A stretch of DNA of 64,000 nucleotides from Candidatus Methylospira mobilis (GTDB lineage Bacteria > Pseudomonadota > Gammaproteobacteria > Methylococcales > Methylococcaceae). Under the pieces are notes generated by a model. The model was not told the origin of the DNA, did not search any database, and saw nothing but the letters and a program-made list of their open reading frames with translations. Location of the stretch: positions 1,561,501 through 1,625,500 of the forward strand of contig NZ_CP044205.1 in assembly GCF_009498235.1 (NCBI RefSeq), given 5' to 3'. A program made the translations under genes and the position numbers. Below, piece by piece: positions 9,753-19,929 of the stretch (position 1 is the first letter of the stretch; each line of letters begins with the position of its first letter).

Positions 9753-10100
9753 TTATTTTGGTAGTGGTTTTTGTTTTTTTGCCTTATGCGGGCGGGGGTT
9801 AAGCTTTGTTCTGATTGCGCTGACTTGGCTATTAATAGAAGCTAGCGTGTTGTTAATTTCCGTGAAGTTGTTTTGTGCCTTGGAGTTAACAGTCAGGATG
9901 TCGTTTTTAATGATGGTCAGATTTTTGTTTACATCGGTTTCAAGCTTGTTTATGTTGGAGCTGATATTTGTTATATCGTTTTCAACGACGACCATCTTGT
10001 CTTCTAATGCCTGCACCCTGTTTTGCAATGCATCGACTTTTACCTGCGAAGCGCAGCCGCTGATTAGGAAAATAATAGTTGCTAATGAAATTTTTAACAT
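9753..10100 (-). CDS. Small coiled-coil lipoprotein
   Basis: 115 residues. A type II signal peptide with lipobox LISGC (Cys16) is followed by a long heptad-like coiled coil (about 20-100) rich in Asn, Ile and Leu, and a basic tail (HKAKKQK). It resembles Lpp-like envelope lipoproteins, and the Lys-rich end could contact peptidoglycan, though that is inference. AT-richer than its neighbours. A terminator-like hairpin follows. Confidence 0.7.
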   Translation of the reverse strand: MLKISLATIIFLISGCASQVKVDALQNRVQALEDKMVVVENDITNISSNINKLETDVNKNLTIIKNDILTVNSKAQNNFTEINNTLASINSQVSAIRTKLNPRPHKAKKQKPLPK

Positions 10101-10394
10101 ATTTATTGATTGTGACTGATTGTTGATATATGGCGCCCCGGCCTATTGGAAACGGTAATGTATCCTACTTGAGAGGGGTGTCGTGCTTGCGCAGCAGTAC
10201 GGCGCTGCCCGGTGATTTATTTTTCCGTACGAGTCGTTCTGTCCTTATTATTTATCCGCTTTCATTATTTCCTCCGCTCGGTTACGATAACTTCAATAAG
10301 ACATGCCTTGCGTCTGCGCAGTACCAGGCTTCACACCGCCCTTGCCGATGCAGCCTTTTAACCCCTGATTATGCCAAGAGCGCTTTTTATCCGG

Positions 10395-10772
10395 TTACTG
10401 TTCATTATATTCTGTCTTTGCTGATTGATAGTAAGAATCAATGTCATTTCCTATTATTCCAATTTGTTGCCAAAGCTCCGTATTCCGTTCATCCGTCTTG
10501 GGCAAGCCGGTCAGCACTATGATGCCGCAGATGAGTGCGAGCATCGTGAGCGCCGCCATGCTGCCCGCGTGCAGCTTGTAAGAAAATCGTAGGTGCGCAC
10601 GTCGGTAATACGATTGCGACGTGCCGCCAACTACATCGAATTCATCGGAATCATCATAAAAAATGTAACTCCGATTTCTCCCGTGTTTACTTGGCGATTT
10701 TTCTGCTTTCGATATAACAACACGCGTATTGTGCGTTTTTCTAAATGCAAGCCTAAGCTTATCGGCGTTCAT
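10395..10772 (-). CDS. Hypothetical single-pass membrane protein
   Basis: 125 residues with no family I recognise. A basic N-terminal cytoplasmic part (1-68) is followed by one transmembrane segment (about 70-92, AALTMLALICGIIVLTGL) and a short acidic outer tail ending YNEQ. It is the next minus-strand frame upstream of the lipoprotein gene (about 290 bases apart); the intervening bases hold no convincing gene. Confidence 0.5.
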   Translation of the reverse strand: MNADKLRLAFRKTHNTRVVISKAEKSPSKHGRNRSYIFYDDSDEFDVVGGTSQSYYRRAHLRFSYKLHAGSMAALTMLALICGIIVLTGLPKTDERNTELWQQIGIIGNDIDSYYQSAKTEYNEQ

Positions 10773-10899
10773 GAGAAGTCGTCTTTCTAAAATTGCGAAT
10801 CAGGCCGTGATACTGTTGCGCCTATTTTGCTTATTATTGCTGTTCTTGGTCTGATGCGCTTCAGGACCGCGCTCGCCACTGTTATTTTGTAGCCAGTCA

Positions 10900-11028
10900 C
10901 CTGAATCCGTGGTCGATTTTCGGAATATTCATGGGATTCATATGGATGCGCCGCTTTTTGCTTCACCAAAAATGAACGTTAATTTCTTGTAAAATCATAC
11001 TGTTGACTCTATCCACCACGGATTCAGG
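10900..11028. repeat. 129-bp inverted-repeat element, copy A (MITE-like)
   Basis: Ends are the 14-bp inverted repeat CCTGAATCCGTGGT / ACCACGGATTCAGG. The inside carries no gene. The reverse complement of the element at 48121-48249 aligns over all 129 bases without gaps and with about 16 mismatches by hand. No clear target duplication flanks this copy, suggesting an older insertion. It lies upstream of the response-regulator gene at 11213, so it might influence its expression. Confidence 0.8.
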
Positions 11029-11212
11029 TAGTATCCATTGCTTTTTTGAGTAAAATTGGCGGTGATGAAATCAGCGGTTCCTCGACCATACGGATTCTAG
11101 CTTGTTGATGACTTACGGTGTAGCATTCTTTACCGTCAAATTCTGTTAAAATCTAACAATATGCTACTAAAAAGGTAGGATTTGGCATGAAGTAAGCCCA
11201 GGAAGAGTAGGG

Positions 11213-11920
11213 ATGGTTCAACATATAAAATTCCACATTGCCGTCGTTGAAGACGACATAGGTCTGTGCAACGATCTGGTTGAGTTCCTGGGATATTGCG
11301 GGTTTACAGCGAGCGGCTTTGAAAGCGCCGAGGCGTTCTACCAAAGCTGGCATCTCAAGCAGGCCAATCTGGTGATTCTGGATATTGCCCTGCCGGGCGC
11401 CAGCGGCTTGCAGGCGGCGAAGTGGCTGCGCGCGCGCAGTTCCGCAGGGATAGTCATGCTGACGGGCATGGACAGCCAGAGCGACCAGGTCGTCGGTCTG
11501 GAGGCCGGGGCCGACGCCTATCTGGTCAAGAATGCGTCGCTGGAGGTCATACACGCCACATGCCGCAGCGTGCTGCGGCGTCTCGACGCCGCGCCGCTTC
11601 CCGCGTCTGCACAGAGTTGGCTTCTGGCTCCCAAAGCCTGGCAACTGACGCTGCCGACAGGGGGTAAAGTCTCGCTGACGCATACCGAAACCCTGTTTCT
11701 GCAATGCCTGCTGCTTCATCCGGGCATACCCGCAAGCCGCGCTGAACTGCTTGCCGCGCTGGGCAAGGCGGATACGCTTTCCAATCTGCGCAACCTGGAT
11801 AATTGCGCAGGCCGTCTGCGGCGCAAGGTACTGAAAGAACACGATATAGAGATCCCCGTGCGTCCGAGCTACGGCAACGGTTATACGTTTACCGGCGACG
11901 GCGAAATCGATAGATCATGA
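11213..11920 (+). CDS. OmpR-type response regulator
   Basis: 235 residues. Receiver domain with VVEDD at 11-15 and acceptor Asp57 in LVILDIALPGASG, then Lys near 105 (AYLVKNASL). The C-terminal winged helix (about 140-230) keeps the R..LL..L and RPSYGNGYTF features of the Trans_reg_C family. It overlaps the following histidine kinase gene by ATGA, so the two form a coupled two-component pair. DNA targets are unknown; the outer-membrane gene just downstream is a candidate. Confidence 0.9.
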   Translation: MVQHIKFHIAVVEDDIGLCNDLVEFLGYCGFTASGFESAEAFYQSWHLKQANLVILDIALPGASGLQAAKWLRARSSAGIVMLTGMDSQSDQVVGLEAGADAYLVKNASLEVIHATCRSVLRRLDAAPLPASAQSWLLAPKAWQLTLPTGGKVSLTHTETLFLQCLLLHPGIPASRAELLAALGKADTLSNLRNLDNCAGRLRRKVLKEHDIEIPVRPSYGNGYTFTGDGEIDRS

Positions 11921-13809
11921 AAACGTTGTGGTCTCTATTGCTGTGGGTTTCGTTGTTGGCCGCAACACTTGACACAGTCAGCGCTGAGGAGCCGCCGTTG
12001 GTTCTGAGTTCGGGCTCCCGCCACGCCTCGTTGGCCGGACACATGGCTCTGTATGTGGATGCGCAGGGAACACTGCCGTTCGAAGAGGCCACGCAGGCAG
12101 AATACACTCCGCTCGCGGTGGCGCGCAGCGCCGGATATACGCCGGATACGCACTGGTATCGTTTTACCTTGATCAGGAGTGACGACGCGGCGCATGACTG
12201 GATACTGGCATTGGGCATGGCCACTCTGGACGATGTGCGGATATGGGTGGTTGCGCCCGGTACTCCGATTCGCCAGTACCGGCTGGGCGACCATATCGCC
12301 TACGAACAGCGTCCGTTAAAAACCCGGTTGTTTACGCTTCCTCTCGAAATGAAAGCGGGAGGACCGGTTACCGTTTATGTCAGGGTGAGTTCCATCGGCG
12401 CGATAAATTTCTCTGCGGAAATATGGCAACCCGCCGACTTCATCACGAACGAGACCCGGGCTAATTTCTACAGCGGGCTTTATTTCGGTATTCTGCTGAT
12501 CATCATCGTAATTTTTTTGCTGATAGGCGCATGGCTGCGTGACGTGAGCATGGTGATTTATGCGGCTTATGTCGGCAGCCTGTTCATGCTTCATCTGGGT
12601 ATGTATGGTTATACGGCGGTGGTGTTTGCCCCGCAATCTCCCTGGGCCAATGACGCCATTGTGGGTGGCGGAGCGGCTGCAGGGCTGGGGCTAACTACCC
12701 TGCTGTGGAGGTATCTGCTGGATTTAAAAAATAACTTTCCAAGCATCGACCGGCTTTACCGCGTAATTACTGTGTGCTGCGTCTGCGCGTTGCCTTTTGC
12801 GGCATCAAGCTATTATCGAGTCATTGCCAGCACCATGATCCTGGTTTCCATGGGGATTACGTTCATCAATCTTGTTTTGGTGATAAAACTCTGGCTACGC
12901 CAGAGAAAAATCGAGCTGTTGATTTATTTTTTCGCCTTCGTTGTTGCAAACATGGGTATCAGGACTTATATGGCAATGATGATGGGCTGGTTGCCAAACA
13001 ACGTCCTGACCGTCCATGCCTACCAGACTTCGGCGATGATTCAAGTATTGGTAATAAGCCTGGGTCTTGCGATGCGCATTCGAAAGATTCAGTACGATAA
13101 GATGTTTGCCGAACAGCTTGTCGCGGTTACCGATCAGCGCATGTCGGAACAGCGCCGTTTCGTGGCGATGCTGTCTCATGAATTCCGTAATCCGCTAGCC
13201 GCAATAGACCGCGCCGCGCAAATGCTCAGGATCAAGTTGCCGGATATGGCGCAGCCCGAGGCCGGGCGGGTTGAAAACATCCGTAGCCATGCAGCGGCGC
13301 TTTCCACGCTGGTGGATAATTTGCTGATGTCGGAAGCGCTCGACCACAAGGCGCTGGCGATAGCGCGCGAGCATTGCGCCATCCGACCGCTGCTGGAGGA
13401 CGTGATCCAGACGCTGGGCGAAACCCCGGGAGTACGGGTTATGCTTACGGTCACGCCGCCTGACGCAGCCTTTTCTCTTGATCCGACCTTGATGGGCATG
13501 GCCGTCGGCAATTTACTGGACAATGCGCTGCGTTATTCGCCGCAGGAAGCCCCGGTGGAACTGTCCGCCATGCTGGATGCCAACGGTTTGCTTATCCAGG
13601 TAACCGACCATGGTTCCGGCATGAGCAAAGCGGAATTTTCGATGCTGGGCATGCCTTATTATCGCGGCGCTTCGTCGTCAGGGCAAAAGGGCAGCGGTCT
13701 GGGGTTCCATTTCAGCCGCAAGGTTGTCGATGCGCATGGCGGCAACCTGCAAGCGCTTGCCTGTCCGGAAGGAGGCATGAAAGTTGTGCTCAGGTTATCG
13801 CATAAATAA
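11917..13809 (+). CDS. 7TMR-DISM sensor histidine kinase
   Basis: 630 residues. A signal peptide (1-23), a 7TMR-DISMED2-type extracellular sensing domain (about 30-170), seven transmembrane helices (about 185-390), HisKA with MLSHEFRNPLAAI (His421), and a HATPase with NLLDNALRY, DHGSGM and GSGLGFHF. The extracellular domain of this family is thought to bind carbohydrate-like ligands. Its start codon overlaps the stop of the response regulator (ATGA). It is probably the kinase that phosphorylates that regulator. Confidence 0.9.
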   Translation: MKTLWSLLLWVSLLAATLDTVSAEEPPLVLSSGSRHASLAGHMALYVDAQGTLPFEEATQAEYTPLAVARSAGYTPDTHWYRFTLIRSDDAAHDWILALGMATLDDVRIWVVAPGTPIRQYRLGDHIAYEQRPLKTRLFTLPLEMKAGGPVTVYVRVSSIGAINFSAEIWQPADFITNETRANFYSGLYFGILLIIIVIFLLIGAWLRDVSMVIYAAYVGSLFMLHLGMYGYTAVVFAPQSPWANDAIVGGGAAAGLGLTTLLWRYLLDLKNNFPSIDRLYRVITVCCVCALPFAASSYYRVIASTMILVSMGITFINLVLVIKLWLRQRKIELLIYFFAFVVANMGIRTYMAMMMGWLPNNVLTVHAYQTSAMIQVLVISLGLAMRIRKIQYDKMFAEQLVAVTDQRMSEQRRFVAMLSHEFRNPLAAIDRAAQMLRIKLPDMAQPEAGRVENIRSHAAALSTLVDNLLMSEALDHKALAIAREHCAIRPLLEDVIQTLGETPGVRVMLTVTPPDAAFSLDPTLMGMAVGNLLDNALRYSPQEAPVELSAMLDANGLLIQVTDHGSGMSKAEFSMLGMPYYRGASSSGQKGSGLGFHFSRKVVDAHGGNLQALACPEGGMKVVLRLSHK

Positions 13810-13897
13810 TTTTATAATCGCGATATCAATTTATATCATATCGAGGCGTCAGGTGAAGTTCGCTGGTCTTAGTAACGGTTTTCTTTCTAACAATCAT

Positions 13898-15106
13898 ATG
13901 ATGCGGACGCTTCCCGTTTTTGGCTTGGCGCTATTGAGCGCATTGGCGTATGCCGACAATAATGCTTTGCCGGCGGCGCCTCCGTCGCTTCCTCCCGAGC
14001 AAAGTTCGGCTGTTTTAGCCGAAGGAAGCGAGAAGGCAAACCCGTCGGAGCGCAGCCTGCTGCATTCGCTAGGCCTGCTGGAAGAAGCGGTGGGTCTCTT
14101 CGAAGCGCCCAAAATGCCGGCAACGCCGCCGCCGGCCGGGCTGTTTGGCGTTTATATGGTTCCGAAAGGTAAATTCGTGGTCAATTATCTGCCGATATGG
14201 TGGCATTTCCAGGGATTGCAATCCGGGACAGGCAGTATCAATCCGGCGCAAGCGGCTACTACGGTGCCGGCCTACAATGCCGGGGGTAATCTGAAGGAAC
14301 GCATTCTTCCGACGCAAGCCGAAGCAAGCGCTCAACTGCTGGCCGGCATGTATGGGATTACCAACTATCTCAATGTCATCCTGATGCCAAGCTACGTGTC
14401 AAAAAACTCCAGTTATGTGACTTATAAAGGCGCATCGGGCGCTACCGCCCTTGGAGCCGGCAGCGTTGCCGCAAGCGGCGTGGGCGACACTTACGCCAGC
14501 CTGCAGCTTAAACTGTACGAAGGCTATAATCAGGAACTGATCTTAAGCTGGGGCATCAGTTTTCCAACCGGTTCCATTACGCAAAACGCGGATTTTCTGG
14601 CCCCGAACGGGAAAATGGTCAATGGGCGCATGCCATACGGAATGCAGCTCGGAGACGGTACCTACGACGGTCTCCCGATGCTTGCCTATACCGGCAACTA
14701 TGAACACCTCGCGTGGGGCGTCATGACGCGCGCGCGCCTGCCGCTGCAAAGCTATAACAGCCAGGGCTGGCGCATGGGAAATCAGTACGAGGGCACAGGC
14801 TGGGTGGGCTACGAGTTTATTCCGTCATTGTTCAGCGCAACGCTGCGTTTTACCGGCGTTACGCAAGACAGCATCCATGGAGTAGACCCGCAGATGGCGA
14901 GTATAAGCAGCGGCGGCAACCCCAATTTTTACGGCGGTCAAGTGGTAAAAGGGTTGATCGGTTTGAACGTGCGCCAGCATATACCACAGATTAACGGCGG
15001 CGGACGCATCGCGCTGGAGGCCGGCATGCCGCTCTATCTCAATCTGAACGGCGTGCAAATACCGGAACAGTGGTCGTTGCAATTATCGGCTGCGTTACTC
15101 TTTTAG
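13898..15106 (+). CDS. Outer-membrane beta-barrel protein (transporter-like)
   Basis: About 402 residues. A signal peptide (MMRTLPVFGLALLSALAYA) and a Pro/Ala-rich linker precede a beta-rich region with alternating aromatic residues, ending ...SLQLSAALLF with a terminal Phe as in outer-membrane barrels. It resembles the MetA-pathway/phenol-degradation barrel family, with moderate certainty. A GTG at 13853 with GAGG upstream is another start. It follows the two-component pair closely and overlaps the kinase only if the longest frame is used. Confidence 0.72.
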   Translation: MMRTLPVFGLALLSALAYADNNALPAAPPSLPPEQSSAVLAEGSEKANPSERSLLHSLGLLEEAVGLFEAPKMPATPPPAGLFGVYMVPKGKFVVNYLPIWWHFQGLQSGTGSINPAQAATTVPAYNAGGNLKERILPTQAEASAQLLAGMYGITNYLNVILMPSYVSKNSSYVTYKGASGATALGAGSVAASGVGDTYASLQLKLYEGYNQELILSWGISFPTGSITQNADFLAPNGKMVNGRMPYGMQLGDGTYDGLPMLAYTGNYEHLAWGVMTRARLPLQSYNSQGWRMGNQYEGTGWVGYEFIPSLFSATLRFTGVTQDSIHGVDPQMASISSGGNPNFYGGQVVKGLIGLNVRQHIPQINGGGRIALEAGMPLYLNLNGVQIPEQWSLQLSAALLF

Positions 15107-15382
15107 CGCATGAGGGAGAGTATGCTTCGCGGCTTGCACGAAAAGTTTGCCGGCAGATAATCAAACCGCTTTGAGGTTCAGCAGCGTAGCGATGAATTCG
15201 TGTTTCAGCATCAGGCAACGATACCGTTCTGTGCGCGTAACGCTTGTTGACGACAAATTTCACGATTGCCAGCAGCCGGACCAACTCGTATCATGGAAGC
15301 TTAGAGTGATATAGCCGCCGCTTTGCCGATTTTGGGTATTCACCTGAAACTATAATAATGCCGTTTTGCGAAGTCCTTGCCG

Positions 15383-16792
15383 ATGTCAGTCCTTAAAACC
15401 CGATTTGCTCCCAGCCCCACCGGCCTGCTGCACTTAGGCAACGCACGCACCGCCTTGTTCAGCGCGTTTGCCGGTGATCGTTTTTTGTTACGTATAGAAG
15501 ATACCGACAGCGAACGCAGCCGTTCGGTTTTTGTCGACGGGTTGATAGAGGATTTACACTGGCTGGGTCTGGACTGGGGAGATGGCCCGCAATCGTCCGT
15601 GCCTACGGAAGGATTTTTTCAATCCCGGCGCTCGGAAATTTACCGGGCTTATTATGAGCGGCTCGAAGCCGAAGAAATGGCCTATCCTTGTTTTTGCACC
15701 CAGGCGGAACTTGAAATTGCGCGCAAAGTGCAGTTAAGCGCCGGAAAGCCACCGCGCTACAGCGGTAAATGCGCCGCACTGACCCGCGAGCAGGTGCAGC
15801 AACGCCTGGCGCAGGGACTGAAACCAGCGTTGAGATTTCGCGTTTCGTCCGGCGATGAGGTCGAGTTCGAAGACGGCGTCCGCGGTCCGCAACACTTTCG
15901 TGGCGAAGATATCGGCGATTTCATCATCCGCAGGGCTGACGGCACGCCGGCGTTTTTCTTCTGCAATGCGGTGGACGACGCGTTGATGGGTGTTGATTGC
16001 GTGATACGCGGCGAAGACCACTTGTCGAATACCCCTCGCCAGTTGCTGATTCTCCGCGCCTTGGATTTGCCGTTACCCGCCTATGCGCATATTTCGCTGA
16101 TTACCGGCGATGATGGCGCGCCGCTTTCCAAACGCAACGGCAGCGTAAGCCTTAAAGAACTGCGCGAACGCGGTTATTTTCCACTGGCAGTCGCCAATAT
16201 GCTGGCGCGCCTGGGCCAGTATTACGAATCCGATCCGGGCCTGATGAGCTTTGCTGATCTGCGTGCCGGTTTTGTGATTGGGCATCTGGGCAAATCGCCT
16301 TCCCGTTTCGACCCGCATCATCTCGATCATTGGCAGGAAGAAAGCGTGCGCGCCGCCGGCCACGAATCATTATGGCAGTGGCTGTTCGGGGAAACGCGCT
16401 CTATCGTACCGGACGCAAACCGCGCGCAGTTTCTGGACGTGGTGCGCAGTAATTGCATGTTTCCGTCCGACGCGGATCAGTGGGCGCGAGTTTTCTTTAC
16501 CGATGAATGGGAACGGCCTGATGCCGAGGCCGGAACCGAGCTGGCCGCCGCTGGCGAGGCTTTTTTCCTGGCCGCGCTGGATGCGTTGTCCGCTGCTGAT
16601 CATACGGACTTTTCCGGTTTTCTGGATCGGGTCAAACAGCGCACCGGCCTCAAAGGCAAGTCGCTGTTCGTACCGTTGCGCCTGGCCTTGACCGGACGTC
16701 ATGACGGGCCAGAGCTGGCGAAAATTTTCCGGTTATTGGGGCGTGAACGCATGACGGAGCGTTTTGCCCGTTATGCGGACATGGCCTGTTAG
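15383..16792 (+). CDS. gltX: Glutamyl-tRNA synthetase
   Basis: 469 residues. Class I aminoacyl-tRNA synthetase that charges tRNA-Glu. TRFAPSPTGLLHLGN carries the HIGH-type motif (HLGN), and LSKRNGS near 245 is the KMSKS equivalent. The Cys pair PCFC near 105 fits a zinc site. Length is normal for the bacterial enzyme. The next gene starts at the last base of its stop codon, so gltX, the Nudix gene and cysS look like one operon. A TTG at 15377 is a possible upstream start. Confidence 0.95.
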   Translation: MSVLKTRFAPSPTGLLHLGNARTALFSAFAGDRFLLRIEDTDSERSRSVFVDGLIEDLHWLGLDWGDGPQSSVPTEGFFQSRRSEIYRAYYERLEAEEMAYPCFCTQAELEIARKVQLSAGKPPRYSGKCAALTREQVQQRLAQGLKPALRFRVSSGDEVEFEDGVRGPQHFRGEDIGDFIIRRADGTPAFFFCNAVDDALMGVDCVIRGEDHLSNTPRQLLILRALDLPLPAYAHISLITGDDGAPLSKRNGSVSLKELRERGYFPLAVANMLARLGQYYESDPGLMSFADLRAGFVIGHLGKSPSRFDPHHLDHWQEESVRAAGHESLWQWLFGETRSIVPDANRAQFLDVVRSNCMFPSDADQWARVFFTDEWERPDAEAGTELAAAGEAFFLAALDALSAADHTDFSGFLDRVKQRTGLKGKSLFVPLRLALTGRHDGPELAKIFRLLGRERMTERFARYADMAC

Positions 16793-17274
16793 TGGCGACG
16801 ACCGGTTTGCCCGCGATCGGGGTCAGCGGCATCGTCTTCAACTCCTCGGGCAAAGTGTTGCTTATTCAACGCTCCAAGCCGCCTGCAGACGGTCAGTGGC
16901 ATCCTCCGGGCGGAAAGCTCGAGCCGGGCGAATCCTTGATCGAAGGCTGCCGCCGCGAGGTTTTCGAGGAAACCGGATTGACGGTGACGCCCAGATCCAT
17001 CGCCGCGGTAGTCGAGCGGCGCATGGAAGGGTTTCATTATGTGATAATCGACTTTTTTGCCGATTGCATGGACGATCCGGAGCAGGCGCGGGCGGGCGAC
17101 GATGCCGCAGCGCTGGCTTGGGTTGCGCCTGATGAATATGGGGATTATTCCCTGCCTGTAGGGCTATTGCCCGTATTGAAGACTGCGTATGCACTATGGG
17201 CTGGCAATGCTGCCGGTCTGTTCGATACCGAGGGAAATGGTAGCGATTTTGTTGCATTGGAATTTCAAACTTAA
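16792..17274 (+). CDS. Nudix hydrolase
   Basis: 160 residues. The Nudix box is complete: [10 protein letters not shown], then REVFEETGL, matching Gx5Ex7REUxEExGU. It should hydrolyse a nucleoside diphosphate linked to another group; the substrate cannot be read from the sequence. The GTG start overlaps the gltX stop by one base, and cysS starts six bases after its stop, so it is co-transcribed with the two tRNA synthetases. Confidence 0.9.
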   Translation: MATTGLPAIGVSGIVFNSSGKVLLIQRSKPPADGQWHPPGGKLEPGESLIEGCRREVFEETGLTVTPRSIAAVVERRMEGFHYVIIDFFADCMDDPEQARAGDDAAALAWVAPDEYGDYSLPVGLLPVLKTAYALWAGNAAGLFDTEGNGSDFVALEFQT

Positions 17275-17279
17275 GAGTC

Positions 17280-18665
17280 ATGCTGAAAATTTACAACACG
17301 TTGACACGCCGTAAAGACGAATTTGTACCGATCGAGGCGGGAAAAGTAAAAATTTACGTTTGCGGCATGACGGTCTACGATTATTGTCACCTCGGGCATG
17401 CACGGGTGATGGTGGTGTTCGATACCGTGGTGCGTTATTTGCGCCACAGCGGATATGCCGTTACCTATGTACGCAATATAACCGATATAGACGATAAAAT
17501 CATACAGCGCGCATTGAAGAACGGCGAGCCGGTCAAAGCGCTGACCGATCGTTTCGTGCAGGCCATGCATGAAGACGAACAAGCGCTTGCGGTGTTGCCT
17601 CCGGATCTGGAGCCGCGCGCTACCGATTCGATAGACGAGATCATCGTGCTGATTTCCCGGCTGGAAAATAACGGTCACGCCTATGTCGGTTCCAACGGCG
17701 ATGTTTTTTTCTCGGTTTCCGGTTTCGAAGGTTATGGCGCTTTATCCGGCAGGCACCTGGATGAACTGCACGCCGGCGAGCGTGTCGACGTCGATCAGGC
17801 CAAGCGCGATCCAATGGATTTTGTGCTGTGGAAAATGGCCAAGCCGGACGAACCGAGCTGGGCGTCGCCTTGGGGAGCGGGGCGTCCCGGCTGGCATATC
17901 GAGTGTTCGGCGATGGCGCTTCGCCATTTGGGGAATCATTTCGACATCCATGGCGGCGGCATGGATTTGCAGTTCCCTCATCATGAAAACGAAATCGCCC
18001 AGTCCGAGGCGGCAACCGGCGAACCGTTCGTCAACTACTGGATGCATAACGGCTTCGTGCGCGTCAATGAAGAGAAAATGTCCAAGTCCCTGGGCAACTT
18101 CTTTACCGTACGCGAGGTGTTGGCGCGCTATCGCCCGGAAACGGTGCGCTTTTTCGTCCTGAACAGCCATTATCGCAGCCCGCTTAATTATTCGAACGAA
18201 AACCTGGATGAGGCGCATGCCGCGCTTGCGCGTTTGTATACCGCCATACGCGGCGAATGCTTGCCGGAGAAGCCGGATGCTGAGGCTGCACCTTTTGTTC
18301 ATCGCTTCGAGGCGGCGATGCAGGATGATTTCAACACGCCACTGGCTATTTCCGTGTTGTTCGAACTGGCCAGGGAGATCAATCGCCAAAAAACGCTGGA
18401 GGCAGTTTGTGCCGGGCAGCTTGCGGCAACGCTGATGCGTTTGGCCGCAGTCATCGGCTTACTGAAAGAAGATCCGGAGGATTTTTTCAAGATGAGCGCA
18501 TCGCATGCATTGGACGAACAGACAATAGAACAAGCGATACAGCGGCGTCTGCTGGCCAGAAAGGAAAAGAACTGGGCCGAATCGGATCGCATCCGCGATG
18601 ATCTGAAAGGGCAGGGCGTGATATTGGAAGACAGCGCGCAGGGAACCACCTGGCGGCGCGAGTAA
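17280..18665 (+). CDS. cysS: Cysteinyl-tRNA synthetase
   Basis: 461 residues. Class I synthetase with [16 protein letters not shown] (HIGH motif), the zinc ligands Cys in [10 protein letters not shown] and in WHIECSAMA, and [12 protein letters not shown]. Length is normal. Last gene of the gltX-Nudix-cysS group. Confidence 0.96.
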   Translation: MLKIYNTLTRRKDEFVPIEAGKVKIYVCGMTVYDYCHLGHARVMVVFDTVVRYLRHSGYAVTYVRNITDIDDKIIQRALKNGEPVKALTDRFVQAMHEDEQALAVLPPDLEPRATDSIDEIIVLISRLENNGHAYVGSNGDVFFSVSGFEGYGALSGRHLDELHAGERVDVDQAKRDPMDFVLWKMAKPDEPSWASPWGAGRPGWHIECSAMALRHLGNHFDIHGGGMDLQFPHHENEIAQSEAATGEPFVNYWMHNGFVRVNEEKMSKSLGNFFTVREVLARYRPETVRFFVLNSHYRSPLNYSNENLDEAHAALARLYTAIRGECLPEKPDAEAAPFVHRFEAAMQDDFNTPLAISVLFELAREINRQKTLEAVCAGQLAATLMRLAAVIGLLKEDPEDFFKMSASHALDEQTIEQAIQRRLLARKEKNWAESDRIRDDLKGQGVILEDSAQGTTWRRE

Positions 18666-18778
18666 ATACCGAAACAGCAAGGCTGGCTGCAATGCCCGGC
18701 CGAATGACGAATCATCCCGGAAGTTTGTTGAGTTAAAGTGCCGGGTTTATTTTTTTGTTTACCGTAGAGCTTGATTTC

Positions 18779-19453
18779 ATGTTTAGACCAGATTCCGACA
18801 GTTCCCTGTTAACGCCGCTGCTGCGCTTTTTCGCCAACAAGTGCCAGCGTTTTTATTTTCGCGCGGTGGAGTCGGTGGGTCATCATAAGCGCGATATATT
18901 AATCGGCAGGGTAGGAAACGCCCGCGACGGTCTGCGCGATGCGAAAGAGCAGTTCAAGAATGCGCTGGAAAAATTCACCGAGTTGACCGAGTTCGAAGGA
19001 AGCGAACTGGAAAATGTGTACCGCGAGGTCAAGCTTGAGTTCGATTATAGCTACGCCAAGGCGCTGGCGGTCAAGGATCGGATCGACGCGGTGCAGGACG
19101 TTGCCGAGGCCTTGTTTGCCGAGTGGGAGGATGAGCTCGGTCAATACAGCAACCGATCGTTGCGTAACGCCAGCCGTCAGAAAATGAAGCAGACTCAGCA
19201 GCTTTACGGACAGCTGATCACCGCGATGCGCAAGGCCGAGGGCAAAATAGAGCCGGTATTGCGCGTATTTCATGATCAGGTGCTGTTTCTGAAGCATAAC
19301 CTGAATGCTCAGGCTGTCGCCGCGCTGCAGGGCGAGCTGATGACGTTAAGCGTCGGTGTGGCCGGATTGATCACCGCAATGGAACAATCCATCAACCGCG
19401 CCGACGATTTCATGTCGACCATGACCAGCCAGAAGGCGTTGCCTTCGAAGTGA
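18779..19453 (+). CDS. DUF2959 family protein
   Basis: About 224 residues, mostly helical and charged. The block ESVGHHKRDILIGRVGNARD and the following Gln/Glu/Lys-rich helices match the DUF2959 family. Relatives often start with a lipoprotein signal; here the N-terminus is short and not clearly a signal, and the start (ATG 18779, or one at 18755) is uncertain. Function is unknown. Confidence 0.75.
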   Translation: MFRPDSDSSLLTPLLRFFANKCQRFYFRAVESVGHHKRDILIGRVGNARDGLRDAKEQFKNALEKFTELTEFEGSELENVYREVKLEFDYSYAKALAVKDRIDAVQDVAEALFAEWEDELGQYSNRSLRNASRQKMKQTQQLYGQLITAMRKAEGKIEPVLRVFHDQVLFLKHNLNAQAVAALQGELMTLSVGVAGLITAMEQSINRADDFMSTMTSQKALPSK

Positions 19454-19517
19454 GGCGCGCCGTTTAGGCTTTGGCTCGTTATTCAACGATTTTCGTAGCT
19501 ACACAGCAGGTGGAAAC

Positions 19518-19929
19518 TAAGAAGCTGTTCACAATTTTTTAGTAATACACTTCTCCAGCCAAGCGAAAGACCACTCAACCACCCAGCATTGGGGTATCAC
19601 CGCAACTGTATGCAATTCGTTACGCTTGGCTACCTGCGCCGTCGCCCCAAGCTTCTCTTTGACCGCCAGGGCAAACGGTTGTCCGCTGTAACCGCCATCC
19701 ACCAATACGCTACGCACCTGCTGAAGATTCGAGAAACATCGATCGAAGGCCGCCAGCGCTCCCTGGCGATCGGTTACTTCCGCCGTGCTGACCGCAATCG
19801 CATGCGGCAGACCCTGCGTGTCCACGGCACTATGCCGCTTGATGCCGGAAACCTTTTTGCCAGCGCCGTAGCCTTTATGCCGTGCGCTATCCGTGTTCCT
19901 GACGCTCTGCAATCGTGAACAGCTTCTTA
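19518..19929. mobile_element. Internally deleted IS5-type element with both terminal repeats
   Basis: A 15-bp perfect inverted repeat bounds the element: TAAGAAGCTGTTCAC (19518-19532) and GTGAACAGCTTCTTA (19915-19929). Inside, on the minus strand, is only the core of an IS5-family transposase (SVRNTDSARHKGYGAGKKVS through WSFAWLEKC), without its N-terminal part and with a truncated end. It is a non-autonomous remnant that could in principle be mobilised by a full-length relative. It differs from the 832-bp IS5 copies near 44-58 kb. Confidence 0.8.

Noticed and set aside
10130..10522. A 130-codon plus-strand frame
   Set aside because: No ribosome site, no domain, and it overlaps the better-supported minus-strand membrane protein gene.
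10787..10969. A 60-codon minus-strand frame
   Set aside because: About half of it lies inside the 129-bp repeat element; the rest shows no coding signs.
11153..11842. A 229-codon minus-strand frame
   Set aside because: Antisense to the OmpR-type regulator, which has clear receiver and winged-helix motifs.
17742..18389. A 215-codon minus-strand frame
   Set aside because: Antisense shadow of cysS.
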